A DNA stretch of 64,000 nucleotides from JANWJE01 sp044326545 (GCA_044326545.1 JBIRBM010000008.1:7481-71480), one strand, 5' to 3'. Numbered from the stretch's first letter, positions 52,294-61,474 are shown. Notes: generated by a model not told the origin, from the sequence alone. Numbers and translations are program-made.

Positions 52294-54102
52294 TTAATCT
52301 CCCGCTTTTAAAACCTCCATAAACGCATTCTGTGGAATATTGACTTTTCCAATTTCTTTCATCCGTTTTTTCCCTTTTTTCTGTTTCTCCCACAATTTCC
52401 GCTTACGAGTAATATCGCCGCCATAACATTTTGCCGTGACATTTTTTGTGATTGCACGAATGGTTTCTCTTGCAACGATTTTCCCTCCAATTGCAGCTTG
52501 GATCGGAACTTTGAACAACTGCATGGGAATGACTTCAACAAGTTTTGCACAGATTGCCCGTCCTTTGCTTTCTGCTTTTGATCGATGAACAAGACATGAA
52601 AAAGCATCAACGGGTTCTTCGTTCACACGGATTTCAAGTTTAATAATATCGCTTGCTTCATAATGGTCGAATTCATAGTCAAATGAACCATACCCTTTTG
52701 TGATCGACTTGAGCTTGTCATTAAAATCGGTGATGATTTCATTTAAGGGGAGACGATAGGTTAAAAGAAGACGGCGAGAATCCATTGTTTCAGTCTTAAT
52801 ACAGACTCCTCTTTTTTCCATGCCAAGATTCATAATAGGTCCTAAGTATTCTGAAGGGGTCATAATGTGGCATTTGACCCAAGGTTCTTCAACCTCGTAG
52901 ATAAATGTTGGATCGGGATAATGAGCAGGATTATCCACCTCTTTCATTGAGCCGTCGTTCATGAGGAAGCGATAGATAACGCTTGGCGCTGTCGAAATAA
53001 TGTCGATGTCAAATTCTCTTTGAATTCTCTCAAAAATAATTTCAAGGTGTAAAAGACCTAAAAATCCGCAACGAAATCCAAATCCTAGAGCTGTACTGCT
53101 TTCTTGTTCAATGTGCAGCGCAGAGTCATTTAATTGCAATTTTTCTAAAGCATCGCGCAACCCTTCAAAATCAGTGGAGTCAATCGGGTAAATTCCGGCA
53201 AAAACAACCGGGGAAATCAAGCGGAATCCGGGTAAAGGATCTTTAGCCGGATATTTTTGAAGGGTAACGGTATCTCCAATTTTGACATCGGAGGTATTTT
53301 TAATATTTGCTATCATGTAGCCCACTTCACCCGGACGCAGAACATCTACAGGATGTGCTTTAGGGCTGAAAGCCCCAACTTCAAGAACTTCAAAATTCTT
53401 ATTAGTCGCCATCATTTTAATAAGAGACCCTTTTTTGATCTCTCCGCTCATGACTCGAACGTAGACCATCACCCCGCGGTATGTATCATAATGAGAATCG
53501 AAGAGAAGGGCTCGTAAAATATCATCTTCGGGCTCTTTCGGATGAGGAATTGCCGTTAAGATTCGCTCGAGGATTGCCTCTATCCCGATTCCCGATTTTG
53601 CGGAACATCCAATCGCATCGGAGGCGTCAAGCCCAATCACCTCTTCAATTTGCTTGCGCACTCCCTCAACATCTGCAGATGCAAGGTCGACTTTGTTGAT
53701 CACAGGGAGGATTTCTAAATTTCGTTCAAGAGCTAAGTGTACATTTGCAAGGCTTTGCGCTTGGACTCCTTGTGCGGCGTCAACGACGAGGAGGGCTCCT
53801 TCGCAAGCGGAGAGGGAACGTGAAACCTCGTAAGTGAAATCAACATGCCCCGGTGTATCTATCAGATTGATTTGGTACTCTTCTCCATCTTTAGAGATGT
53901 AGTACATTGTAACAGGATGGGCTTTGATTGTAATCCCTCTTTCCCGCTCAAGGTCCATATCGTCGAGTAATTGCTCTTGCATATCTCTTGGGGAAACGGT
54001 ATGTGTCATTTCGAGTAATCGATCAGCTAGCGTTGATTTTCCATGGTCGATATGAGCAATAATAGAAAAATTGCGAATGTTTTTGATGTTGTATTTTTTC
54101 AT
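52294..54102 (-). CDS. lepA: Elongation factor 4 (LepA), ribosome-back-translocating GTPase
   Basis: 602 residues, full length. Translation GTPase. G1 AHIDHGKSTLADRLL, G2/G3 ERERGITIKAHP and DTPGHVDF, G4 NKVDL are intact; the LepA-specific C-terminal domain (ITRKRKLWEKQKKGKKRMKEIGKV) is present. In Chlamydia it neighbours gnd; here 13.5 kb, including the peptide export cassette and uppS-cdsA-cmk, lies between them. Confidence 0.98.
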   Translation of the reverse strand: MKKYNIKNIRNFSIIAHIDHGKSTLADRLLEMTHTVSPRDMQEQLLDDMDLERERGITIKAHPVTMYYISKDGEEYQINLIDTPGHVDFTYEVSRSLSACEGALLVVDAAQGVQAQSLANVHLALERNLEILPVINKVDLASADVEGVRKQIEEVIGLDASDAIGCSAKSGIGIEAILERILTAIPHPKEPEDDILRALLFDSHYDTYRGVMVYVRVMSGEIKKGSLIKMMATNKNFEVLEVGAFSPKAHPVDVLRPGEVGYMIANIKNTSDVKIGDTVTLQKYPAKDPLPGFRLISPVVFAGIYPIDSTDFEGLRDALEKLQLNDSALHIEQESSTALGFGFRCGFLGLLHLEIIFERIQREFDIDIISTAPSVIYRFLMNDGSMKEVDNPAHYPDPTFIYEVEEPWVKCHIMTPSEYLGPIMNLGMEKRGVCIKTETMDSRRLLLTYRLPLNEIITDFNDKLKSITKGYGSFDYEFDHYEASDIIKLEIRVNEEPVDAFSCLVHRSKAESKGRAICAKLVEVIPMQLFKVPIQAAIGGKIVARETIRAITKNVTAKCYGGDITRKRKLWEKQKKGKKRMKEIGKVNIPQNAFMEVLKAGD

Positions 54103-54306
54103 AGAGGGGTCTTTTTTTAAATAGTAAATAATTAAGTTAATTGATTATTAAAAACTTTTCAAGTAAAGAACGAATTTTGGTAAAAAAATTGATGCAATAG
54201 GTGATGTTGGGCTTTCAAGCGGCCCAAAGAGGAAGAAAATAAGAAGAAAAGTTTTCGAATTTGAAGAAAGAGGTGTCGGAAGGAAGGGAAAGAACGAATG
54301 AAAGAT

Positions 54307-54390
54307 TGCGGCCAAGATGACTCGAACATCCACCGAGTTGCCCCGACTAGAACCTGAATCTAGCGCGTCTACCAATTCCGCCATGGCCGC
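54307..54390 (-). tRNA. tRNA-Leu(CAG)
   Basis: 84 nucleotides on the minus strand, with the long variable arm of class II tRNAs. Acceptor GCGGCCA pairs with TGGCCGC, discriminator A. Anticodon stem CTAGA/TCTAG with loop TTCAGGT gives CAG. T loop GTTCGAG. An open frame crossing it on the same strand is not a gene. Confidence 0.95.
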
Positions 54391-54484
54391 AAATATGATA
54401 AGACGATAACGCATTCTCTTTTTTAGGTAAAACAAAATGTGCGCTCCAAGAGCCTTAACCATGAATAGTGTTGTTTAAATTTCA

Positions 54485-54512
54485 TTGACTTGACGCATGA
54501 TTTCAGTATAAA
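54485..54512 (+). promoter_or_regulatory. Probable promoter of the NHLP-type precursor gene
   Basis: TTGACT (54485-54490), 16-base spacer, TATAAA (54507-54512), then a leader of about 70 bases before the ATG. The precursor gene is thus likely transcribed on its own, not from the export operon. Confidence 0.65.
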
Positions 54513-54588
54513 TAAAAGATGATCCAATTTTTGAAGCAAAGTAAGTGATCATCCAAGATGTCTATAACATAACAATTTAGGGGTATAT

Positions 54589-54876
54589 ATGAATCAAATC
54601 GGAACAAAAAATGAGATAGAGCAGTTAATCATAAAAAAAATAGAAGAGGATAAAAATTTTGAGAGGCTTCTTTCATCGAATCCCCACGAGGCTTTAAAAA
54701 CACTCGGGGTGGCCATCCCAAAAGACATTCATGTGAAAATTATCTCGGAAGCAAAAGGAGAGCTCATCTTGGTTATTCCTTGTACAAATCAAGACACAGA
54801 TCAACTCACAGAGTTGGAATTGATTCATTCATTAGGAGGAAGCACTGCTCGGTGCGATCTTAGTTTGACGCGATGA
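54589..54876 (+). CDS. NHLP-type (nitrile-hydratase-like leader) RiPP precursor peptide
   Basis: 95 residues with AGGGG 8 bases before the ATG. The leader has the pattern of the nitrile hydratase alpha-like leader family: EQLIIKKIEEDKNFERLL, NPHEALKTLGVAIPKDI, HVKIISEAKGELILVIP, then an acidic stretch with TELELIHSLGG. The double glycine is at residues 83-84. The part after it is only 11 residues, STARCDLSLTR, with Ser, Thr and one Cys that could be modified. No cyanobacterial-type modification enzyme (LanM, YcaO, radical SAM) is in the window. The C39 peptidase-ABC exporter cassette 5 kb upstream (38.9-49.7 kb) is the natural partner. Alternative: a non-peptide regulatory protein of the same fold; the Gly-Gly end argues against that. 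Confidence 0.85.
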   Translation: MNQIGTKNEIEQLIIKKIEEDKNFERLLSSNPHEALKTLGVAIPKDIHVKIISEAKGELILVIPCTNQDTDQLTELELIHSLGGSTARCDLSLTR

Positions 54877-54895
54877 TGAAAGCCTGTTTGTCATT

Positions 54896-54933
54896 CGATT
54901 TCCAAGAAATATCGCTTTCTTTCTTGGAAATCG
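54896..54933. terminator. Strong hairpin between convergent genes
   Basis: Perfect 14-bp arms CGATTTCCAAGAAA (54896-54909) and TTTCTTGGAAATCG (54920-54933) around a 10-base loop, 20 bases after the precursor stop. No clear T-run follows on either side, so termination is likely but not certain. Confidence 0.6.
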
Positions 54934-54978
54934 TATAAAGCCTCTGGCGAATGCTTTAAAACAAGTTTAAGCTATCGT

Positions 54979-57168
54979 TTAAATTTTAGCATGGACCAGT
55001 TTAATCGCATTTTCAGAATCAAAGCTGTAATGCCATTGCCAGGTTGGTTTTTCAATCGGTCTTAATTTTATCTCTACCCCTCCATTTCCATCAGAGGCGG
55101 CAGTAAGGCGATGACGGTCAGGAACCTCAAAAACATGGGATCCCTTTAAGGTTAAATCTTCAGCATGAAATTCTGCACCCTCGCCTAAGATGATTTTGAC
55201 TCCCTCTTTTCTCTTGATTGCATTTTTCCAATAGTGTTGTTCTATCGAACGATCAATCCCTTCATTTTGGATGAAGACTCTTCTCAAGCTGCATCGACTT
55301 TCATTGCCGTATTCAAGAAAGCCTCCTTCTTTTATGGTCCCTAGAGGGGATTGAGCCTCAATAACCAAACTTCCTTGTAAAGAGAGCTCTTCAATATCAA
55401 CTTCTGCCATATCAAGTTGCAGTTCTGCCCCAGGAAAGAGGCGACCTTTTCGAATTTTTTGAGTAATAATGGCATAAAGAGGTCCAAGTCCTGGGTGGAA
55501 GAGAAAAATAAAGGAAGGTCCTTCGGCGAGGTGTTCATCGATGCTTTGATGAGGGGGCATCTCAAATTGGCAACGAATTAACAATTCGCGGTGGTTAGAT
55601 AGAATGTCATAAAATGCTTGCTCGGGTGTTTCAATTGGGGGCAGCCCTTTTTTATAAGATTTTTTTGTCGTCGAAATTGTTTTAGAGCGTGAATTGCACA
55701 AAATGAATGTTTGTAAGGCTGTTTGATAATCTTTTTCGTCAAGTCTGTGCGAAAAATGATCCGTGAGATGATCCGCAATGTTTTGCATTGTGGATTCGAG
55801 CCTACCCCCAAGCATAAAGGAAAGTTCTCCATCAGCATTAAGATAAGGCACCTCCGATTTCATGTTGATCAATTGCCCCGGAAGCGGGCATGTTTTTAGT
55901 GCCTCTTGAATGGATCTGATATTGGCGAATAAGATATTCGTATTTGTGGGGTAAAGGGAATATGGACTTCCGGGTTTTGCAGGAATTTCTCCAATCCCCC
56001 TTTGATTGAATTCAGGGTATTCAATATTTGTTAAACAGTAATCATAACCACCACTTTGCTTTTCTGTCTCAATGATCACATTTGTTCCTTCATCACTGTA
56101 GAGTAATCTTTGGCATGAAAGGAATCCAAACGCTTTTTGTTGTTTGCATCCAATTCCGATTAAGGTTAATACACCTTGATCTGTTGATGCTAAGGGATTA
56201 TTTACCTGCCTGATTAGGCATTCGTGGCGTCCGTGAGATTCAAGCCATTTAAACACGCCAACCTCTTGAGCAAGCTTCCATAAGACCCCATGTCCGCTCG
56301 GTTTTAGTGTTAATGTCAAATGGGATGAAAGGGACCAATTTCCTTCTATCGTGATGACGGGAGCTAAAGGTTGAATGAAAAAATAAAAATTTTCTTCCCC
56401 TCTTCCAAACCAATTGGATGTTTTGCATATATTGAGAATGTGAAGATGATTATTTTTTTCAATTGACGTCATGAGGGCAATAGGAGTCGTTGATTGTTTG
56501 CCAAGAAGTTTAAAAGCTAAATATTCCAATGCCTGTAAGTCGTGTACGATGCTATCCAAAAGAGTGTGCCCTAAAAAAGGAAGAAGGGCTGCAGGAAGGC
56601 TGTTTCCTGTTGATTCATCTTTTAAATTTAAACGATCTCCCGCTCCTCCTAAAGGATAGATGACGCTGATATGTTGAATGTTTTCAATGCCCCATCTTAT
56701 CGCTTGGCGGGTATCAGCACTCTCTTCAATAAGATTGAGTCCCCTCGGGTGAATATAGCGCAGATGATCAAATGAAGGCGTTGCACCATTGATTTTTTGA
56801 TAAAGGAGGTGAAGTGTTGTGTAGTGATATCCAATAATTCCTCCAAGAAAATTGTAAAATGTTTCAATCTCTAAGAGGTGCTCAAGTAAGGTGATGAGCT
56901 TTTGTTCGATGTCTTCATTCATGTTCTTGATATTAAATACGATTGGAGCTTGTCCAATTGCCATGATGGCCTTGATCGCATATTCTGATTCAGCCGATAA
57001 ACGAGCGAGAAATTTTTGAATAGGACCGCAAATGACGAGATATTCTTTCACCATCGGTAAATCATTGAGGATATTCACTTTTTCACGATAATTTTTTTTT
57101 GTCGCTAGAGACGATAGAAGTTCCTTGAGTTCATCGATTTGTTCTTTAAGCGATGATGGAGTTTTCAT
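54979..57168 (-). CDS. UDP-glucose pyrophosphorylase-like protein related to plastid UGP3
   Basis: 729 residues. It resembles the plant chloroplast UGP3 group, which makes UDP-glucose for sulfolipid synthesis, along most of its length: nucleotide-binding PLGGAGDRLNL at about 177; KPSGHGVLWKLAQEVGVFKW at about 293; LIRQVNNPLASTDQGVLTL; YPTNTNILFANIRSI; MLGGRLESTMQNIADH; and the C-terminal FIFLFHPGLGPLYAIITQKI with a GAELQLDMAEV beta-helix-like end. The usual nucleotidyltransferase loop is altered (STGNSLPAALLPFLG). This is a family-level assignment from remembered resemblance; substrate sugar is not proved. It converges with the precursor gene. Confidence 0.72.
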   Translation of the reverse strand: MKTPSSLKEQIDELKELLSSLATKKNYREKVNILNDLPMVKEYLVICGPIQKFLARLSAESEYAIKAIMAIGQAPIVFNIKNMNEDIEQKLITLLEHLLEIETFYNFLGGIIGYHYTTLHLLYQKINGATPSFDHLRYIHPRGLNLIEESADTRQAIRWGIENIQHISVIYPLGGAGDRLNLKDESTGNSLPAALLPFLGHTLLDSIVHDLQALEYLAFKLLGKQSTTPIALMTSIEKNNHLHILNICKTSNWFGRGEENFYFFIQPLAPVITIEGNWSLSSHLTLTLKPSGHGVLWKLAQEVGVFKWLESHGRHECLIRQVNNPLASTDQGVLTLIGIGCKQQKAFGFLSCQRLLYSDEGTNVIIETEKQSGGYDYCLTNIEYPEFNQRGIGEIPAKPGSPYSLYPTNTNILFANIRSIQEALKTCPLPGQLINMKSEVPYLNADGELSFMLGGRLESTMQNIADHLTDHFSHRLDEKDYQTALQTFILCNSRSKTISTTKKSYKKGLPPIETPEQAFYDILSNHRELLIRCQFEMPPHQSIDEHLAEGPSFIFLFHPGLGPLYAIITQKIRKGRLFPGAELQLDMAEVDIEELSLQGSLVIEAQSPLGTIKEGGFLEYGNESRCSLRRVFIQNEGIDRSIEQHYWKNAIKRKEGVKIILGEGAEFHAEDLTLKGSHVFEVPDRHRLTAASDGNGGVEIKLRPIEKPTWQWHYSFDSENAIKLVHAKI

Positions 57169-57685
57169 GTCTTTACCAAGGGTTAGTCATTTTGATAGAG
57201 GTCTGTCTCTCTATGTCATGCTAAGAACCCCTCTTGATATTTTTTTGCCTCTGGGCTTCGACGCAACCCAAAGGCTAAAACAATATAAAGAAAGAGAGGG
57301 TCTAACAAAAAAACAAGGATAGAAAGTTGGGAGTAGATCGTAAAATTTATTGATTATAATATCAAGGCATTCAGTCATTAGGGTAGGAGATGAAATGAGA
57401 GCGCTATACACCAAGGATGTGATGTAGGCTGAAGCGAAATTCCTTCGGGATTAAATCGATCGAAAGCAGTTCTCTATTATGATATGAGTTAGCTTTTCAT
57501 CTTTTAACTCCAAAGATTTTCTCATTCTCTAACTGTCTACTTTGAAATTAAATGCGTATAGAATTGCAAAAAATCATCAAAATCTTTTGACTATAAAAGT
57601 CAGTAAGGATACAAGAGCCCCTTTAGATGACAGAGGATTTCTCATCCTTGAATTTTAGTTTATCACAATCAAAGGAGATTAAGGA
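57169..57685. other. Intergenic region with a palindromic repeat
   Basis: About 500 bases without a gene. Around 57220-57305 an imperfect palindrome is centred on GCCTCTGGG (57247-57255) / CCCAAAGGC (57267-57275), with the loop TTCGACGCAA also seen next to the 61.6 kb element. The rest, up to the SWIB gene, should contain its promoter; TTGACT near 57586 is a candidate -35 but the -10 is weak. Confidence 0.45.
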
Positions 57686-57970
57686 ATGACCAAAGATAAA
57701 AAAAATTCTGCTTTTATGAGACCCGTGGGTGTTAGCGACACCCTTGCTGAAATTGTTGGGTTAGGGCCAATGCCCCGGACAGAGGTGACGAAAAAAGTGT
57801 GGGAATACATTAAGAAGCATAAATTGCAAGATCAGACGAATAAGCGGATGATTAATCCTGATGCGAAATTAGGAAAAGTCTTGGGTGCTGATGAACCCAT
57901 TGACATGTTCAAAATGACAAGTAAGATCGCAAAACATCTGAAAGAACCCGAAGCAGCAGCCAAATCTTAA
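57686..57970 (+). CDS. SWIB/MDM2 domain protein
   Basis: 94 residues, essentially one SWIB domain (FMRPVGVSDTLAEIVG, MPRTEVTKKVWEYIKKHKLQD, NKRMINPDAKLGKVLG, MFKMTSKIAKHLK). This eukaryotic chromatin-type fold is a known peculiarity of chlamydiae, where it is thought to bind DNA during development; in one case it is fused to topoisomerase I. Good ribosome binding site AAGGAG. It precedes the phosphoesterase-ispD-truA block, as in Chlamydia. Confidence 0.95.
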   Translation: MTKDKKNSAFMRPVGVSDTLAEIVGLGPMPRTEVTKKVWEYIKKHKLQDQTNKRMINPDAKLGKVLGADEPIDMFKMTSKIAKHLKEPEAAAKS

Positions 57971-58308
57971 ACTTTGCCATATTCCACTGAGTGTCTAATT
58001 CTTGCATCGATTAAACTCAAACAGTGACGAGTTTTTGATGAGTTGAACGATGGCAAGTCTTCTATTATGAGCAATAAAAGGCGATTTGCTATCGGTTCAA
58101 CCTCCAGACTCTAGCTGAGCTCAAATAGCGCTCGTCGTGGGTTCATAACGTGAGTTGCAAATTGACGCACCTCAGAGTCCAATTCAATTTGAAAATAGGT
58201 GATCAGCACCTATCTTGATGGGGCGCATCAGCGATCGAATCAAGAATGTGGAAAGAGAAAGCTGCCTGTGGTACAATCGCTACCATAATCAATGAGGGGA
58301 GATGATCA
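57971..58308. other. Intergenic region, nothing recognised
   Basis: About 340 bases between the SWIB gene and the phosphoesterase gene. No tRNA, clear repeat or credible small gene is visible. Confidence 0.4.
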
Positions 58309-59274
58309 TTGAAAAAGCAGTGGATTGATTGGATGTGGGATGTTTGGTGTATTGTGTCGGGGATTGGAATTTGGCCTCGCTTTATTGAACCACGGTTGTT
58401 GCAGGTGACTCGTCTTAAGTTGTGTTTGTCCAATTTACCTCCTCAATTAGAGGGTTTACGCGTTTTGCAATTCAGCGACCTTCATTGGAATGAGCAATTT
58501 TCTCTTTATCTGCAAAAAAAAATGATTCGTAAAGTGAATGCTTTAAAACCTGATATCATCTTATTTACCGGCGATTTTATTTGCCGTTCTAAGCTGGAAG
58601 ATCGAGAGGGATTAAAACAAACCTTAAATGCATTGCGTGCTAGAATCGGATGCTTTGCGGTTCTTGGAAATCACGATTACGCTCAATTTGTCACTGTGAA
58701 TGAACAAGGGGATTATGATGTGGAATCGCCTTCTTTTGAGTCGATCATAGTCAAAGGATTTAAACGTCTTTTTCACCCGATTAAGTTGACAAAGCAGATC
58801 ACCCAAGAAGCTCGAGATGTGGATCAACATGGAGAGCTTGTTGCCTTATTAAAGGAAACCTCTTTTCATCTTTTGAACAATACAACAGAAAAAATTTCCT
58901 GCAATGGATCTTGGATTAATATCACGGGCTTGGAGGAGTATTCTTTAGGGAAATTCGATTCAGATATCGCTTTTCAGAATTACGACCCTCGCTATCCCGG
59001 GCTTGTTTTGTCCCACAATCCCGATACTTTAAACCTTCTGGGAAAATATCCGGGAAATGTTATTTTTTGTGGCCATACCCACGGCGGACAGGTTAATTTA
59101 CCTGGTTTTTGGCCGCGGTTCACACGAATAGAAAACTTGCAATTTAAGCGAGGATTAAAAAAATTAGGGAATAAATGGGCTTATATTAATCGAGGGATTT
59201 CAGCGATCATGAAATTTCGTTGGTTTGCATTACCCGAATTGACACTGCTGACATTGCAAAGGGGGAGAGGATGA
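58309..59274 (+). CDS. Metallophosphoesterase (YaeI type)
   Basis: 321 residues starting at TTG 58309, supported by GAGGGGAG 7 bases upstream and no good ATG nearby. N-terminal hydrophobic anchor (WCIVSGIGIWPRF). The calcineurin-like metal ligands are in order: QFSDLHWN, FTGDFICR, LGNHDY, LSHNPD and FCGHTHGGQ. Probably acts on phosphate esters at the inner membrane; YaeI-type enzymes cleave lipid-linked phosphodiesters. Its stop overlaps the ispD start (ATGA). Confidence 0.93.
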   Translation: MKKQWIDWMWDVWCIVSGIGIWPRFIEPRLLQVTRLKLCLSNLPPQLEGLRVLQFSDLHWNEQFSLYLQKKMIRKVNALKPDIILFTGDFICRSKLEDREGLKQTLNALRARIGCFAVLGNHDYAQFVTVNEQGDYDVESPSFESIIVKGFKRLFHPIKLTKQITQEARDVDQHGELVALLKETSFHLLNNTTEKISCNGSWINITGLEEYSLGKFDSDIAFQNYDPRYPGLVLSHNPDTLNLLGKYPGNVIFCGHTHGGQVNLPGFWPRFTRIENLQFKRGLKKLGNKWAYINRGISAIMKFRWFALPELTLLTLQRGRG

Positions 59275-59966
59275 AAAGTCCCACTCCATTTAGTCTTGTT
59301 TTTTTAGCTGGGGGGACAGGAATGCGGATGGGAAGTGCCGTTCCCAAACAATATCTTTTGCTTCATCACAAGCCGTTAGCTTTATATAGTTTTGAAGTGT
59401 TCACCTCTATGCCGGAAGTGAAGGAGGTGGTTGTTGTTTGTGAGAAACAATACGCGTTTCTTTTTTTTCCTTATCAGGAAGCAAAAGGGATCAAATTACT
59501 GTTTGCTTCCCCTGGGCCGCGCCGTCAAGATTCTGTATTGAATGGGATTCAATCTTTGAAGGGAAATCCCTTAGTTTGTATTCACGACTCAGCCCGTCCC
59601 CTCATTGAGATGAAAATGATAAGATCAGCTGTAGAAGCAGCAGAGAGTTGGGGGGCAGCAGCCATTGGGGTTAAGGTAAAAGCGACCATTAAAGTTTGCA
59701 ATGATGCTCAGATTGTTGTAGAAACTCCGCTCCGGGGTGCTCTATGGGAAGTGCAGACTCCGCAAGTGATTCGTTTGGATTTATTAAAAGAAGGTTTTCA
59801 GTATGCCCAAGAGCATCGCTTGATTGTGACGGATGACACCTCTTTAGTTGAATTATTAGGAAAACCTGTTAAAATTATTGAAGGATCTTATGCGAATATT
59901 AAGGTCACGACTCCTGAAGATTTAATGTGTATAGAAAAATTACTAGAACAGCATGTATTGTTATAA
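59271..59966 (+). CDS. ispD: 2-C-methyl-D-erythritol 4-phosphate cytidylyltransferase
   Basis: 231 residues from ATG 59271, with GGGGGAGAGG just before it; the longer frame (59220) lies inside the phosphoesterase. IspD makes CDP-methylerythritol in the MEP isoprenoid pathway. Signatures LAGGTGMRMGSAVPKQYL, PRRQDSVLNGIQSL, CIHDSARPL, TDDTSLVE and the C-terminal IKVTTPEDL are intact. Overlaps truA by 14 bases. Confidence 0.96.
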   Translation: MKSPTPFSLVFLAGGTGMRMGSAVPKQYLLLHHKPLALYSFEVFTSMPEVKEVVVVCEKQYAFLFFPYQEAKGIKLLFASPGPRRQDSVLNGIQSLKGNPLVCIHDSARPLIEMKMIRSAVEAAESWGAAAIGVKVKATIKVCNDAQIVVETPLRGALWEVQTPQVIRLDLLKEGFQYAQEHRLIVTDDTSLVELLGKPVKIIEGSYANIKVTTPEDLMCIEKLLEQHVLL

Positions 59967-60699
59967 ACTCACCTTGGCTTACGATGGAACTCGATACAGT
60001 GGATGGCAAATTCAACCCAACGCTCCCTCTATTCAAGAGCATCTTCAAAAATCTTTAACGACATTTTTAGGGCGAGCGAATGTTTCAGTGATAGGTTCAG
60101 GCAGGACAGATGCCGGAGTGCATGCTTTGAATCAAGTCGCCCATTTCAAAATAGAGCACGACCTTAACATGAATCGCTTAATGTTGGCTCTTAATGGGCT
60201 TTTACCCTGCGATATTCGAGTGAAAAAAGTGGAGATGGCTCCTTTAAGTTTTCATTCGCAATACAGTGCAATAGGAAAGGAGTATCACTATCATCTCTTT
60301 TTGCAAAGAGTGATGGATCCATTTCGTCGCTTATATAGTTGGCATATTTTGCGAAAAATGAATCTAGCTCTTTTGCGTGAAGCAGCTTCTTGCTTTGTTG
60401 GAACCCATGACTTTACTTCGTTTGCCAATGAACCTCATGCAGGATCAGCAGGCAAAGATCCGATCAGAACAATTTATCGTTTAGATGCCATTTCAATCGA
60501 TTCCGGAGTTCGGCTTGAATTTGAAGGAAATGGATTTTTATATAAAATGGTGCGTAATATTGTAGGGACGTTGGTGGATGTGGCGTTAATGAAGTTGAGT
60601 GTAGAACGTATTCCCTCGATTTTTGAAGCGAAAGATCGGCGCAAGGCCGCAGCCGCAGCCCCTGCCCATGGCCTTTTTTTAGCCAGGGTTGATTATTAG
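59953..60699 (+). CDS. truA: tRNA pseudouridine(38-40) synthase
   Basis: 248 residues. TruA isomerises uridines in the anticodon arm. Catalytic Asp53 in SGRTDAGVHAL; the substrate-binding YDGTRYSGWQIQP and FLYKMVRNIVGTLVDV are present. The start overlaps the ispD end by 14 bases, so phosphoesterase-ispD-truA are one coupled operon, as in Chlamydia. Confidence 0.97.
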   Translation: MYCYKLTLAYDGTRYSGWQIQPNAPSIQEHLQKSLTTFLGRANVSVIGSGRTDAGVHALNQVAHFKIEHDLNMNRLMLALNGLLPCDIRVKKVEMAPLSFHSQYSAIGKEYHYHLFLQRVMDPFRRLYSWHILRKMNLALLREAASCFVGTHDFTSFANEPHAGSAGKDPIRTIYRLDAISIDSGVRLEFEGNGFLYKMVRNIVGTLVDVALMKLSVERIPSIFEAKDRRKAAAAAPAHGLFLARVDY

Positions 60700-60787
60700 A
60701 GCGTCTCTTTATGGTTTTTCGTCGTTTGAGCGACCTTAGTAGGAAGAGGGGAGTTCATTTCCCGTCTTTTTCGCTACAGGCCTTCGC

Positions 60788-61474
60788 TTACAAGGCATTG
60801 TTATCGCAAATCGATTCAAAAGAGGGGTAATAATGTAAAGCAGGATCGATAAGCAGGCTTTCAAGATAGGGAAAGTGTTGGGGGCAAATTAAAACCGCTT
60901 GTGCTTTTGTCCGACGCAGTGCATGCAGTCCTCGTGGAGAATCTTCAAAGCCAATAATCGCATCTTTTTCTTTGGCATGCTTACTGATGGCAAGTTGATA
61001 GCACTCAGGGTGAGGTTTTGGTAGGTGATAATCTTCTCGTGTTATCCAATGAGGAATTGTATCTAAGAGGGGATTTTGTTTACGGATCTTGTCAATTAGC
61101 GACTTGGGTGAATGCGTCACAACGCAGCGGTTAATTCCAGCTTCTTGCAATGCAAGGAGCAGTTTGGGGACTCCTGGCATCAGAGGGACTTTCCCATTTT
61201 CAATTAAATCTAAAAAGTGTTGTTTTTTTTCGTAATAAAGGATCCTCCAATCGGGCTCCATTTCCCGAAGAGCTGGAAATTCGGCATAGATTTGGTTTTG
61301 TAAAGCTGTTGACGTGTGGTGAGCTGCTGCAGAATAGCGATCAAAATTCCACTCAAGGTTGAAGCCTCGCTCAGCACACATCTTGAGATAGGCTTGGTAA
61401 TGAAGGCGTTCTGTGTCAACGAGGAGACCATCAAAATCGAATAAAAAAAGTTGATAATGTAAGATCCATTGCAT
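60788..61474 (-). CDS. HAD-superfamily phosphatase, beta-phosphoglucomutase-like
   Basis: 228 residues. HAD motif I FLFDFDGLLVDTE with nucleophile Asp13 and Asp15; motif II CVVTHSP; motif III in the LPKPHPECYQLA Lys; motif IV IIGFEDSPRGLHA. Helical cap of about 70 residues. Substrate could be a sugar phosphate or phosphoglycolate and is not fixed by sequence. It converges with truA; a HAD gene follows truA in Chlamydia too. Confidence 0.9.
   Translation of the reverse strand: MQWILHYQLFLFDFDGLLVDTERLHYQAYLKMCAERGFNLEWNFDRYSAAAHHTSTALQNQIYAEFPALREMEPDWRILYYEKKQHFLDLIENGKVPLMPGVPKLLLALQEAGINRCVVTHSPKSLIDKIRKQNPLLDTIPHWITREDYHLPKPHPECYQLAISKHAKEKDAIIGFEDSPRGLHALRRTKAQAVLICPQHFPYLESLLIDPALHYYPSFESICDNNAL

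Noticed and set aside
54148..54462. Open frame of 104 codons on the minus strand
   Set aside because: It runs straight through tRNA-Leu(CAG) and has no family-like content; shadow of the tRNA region.
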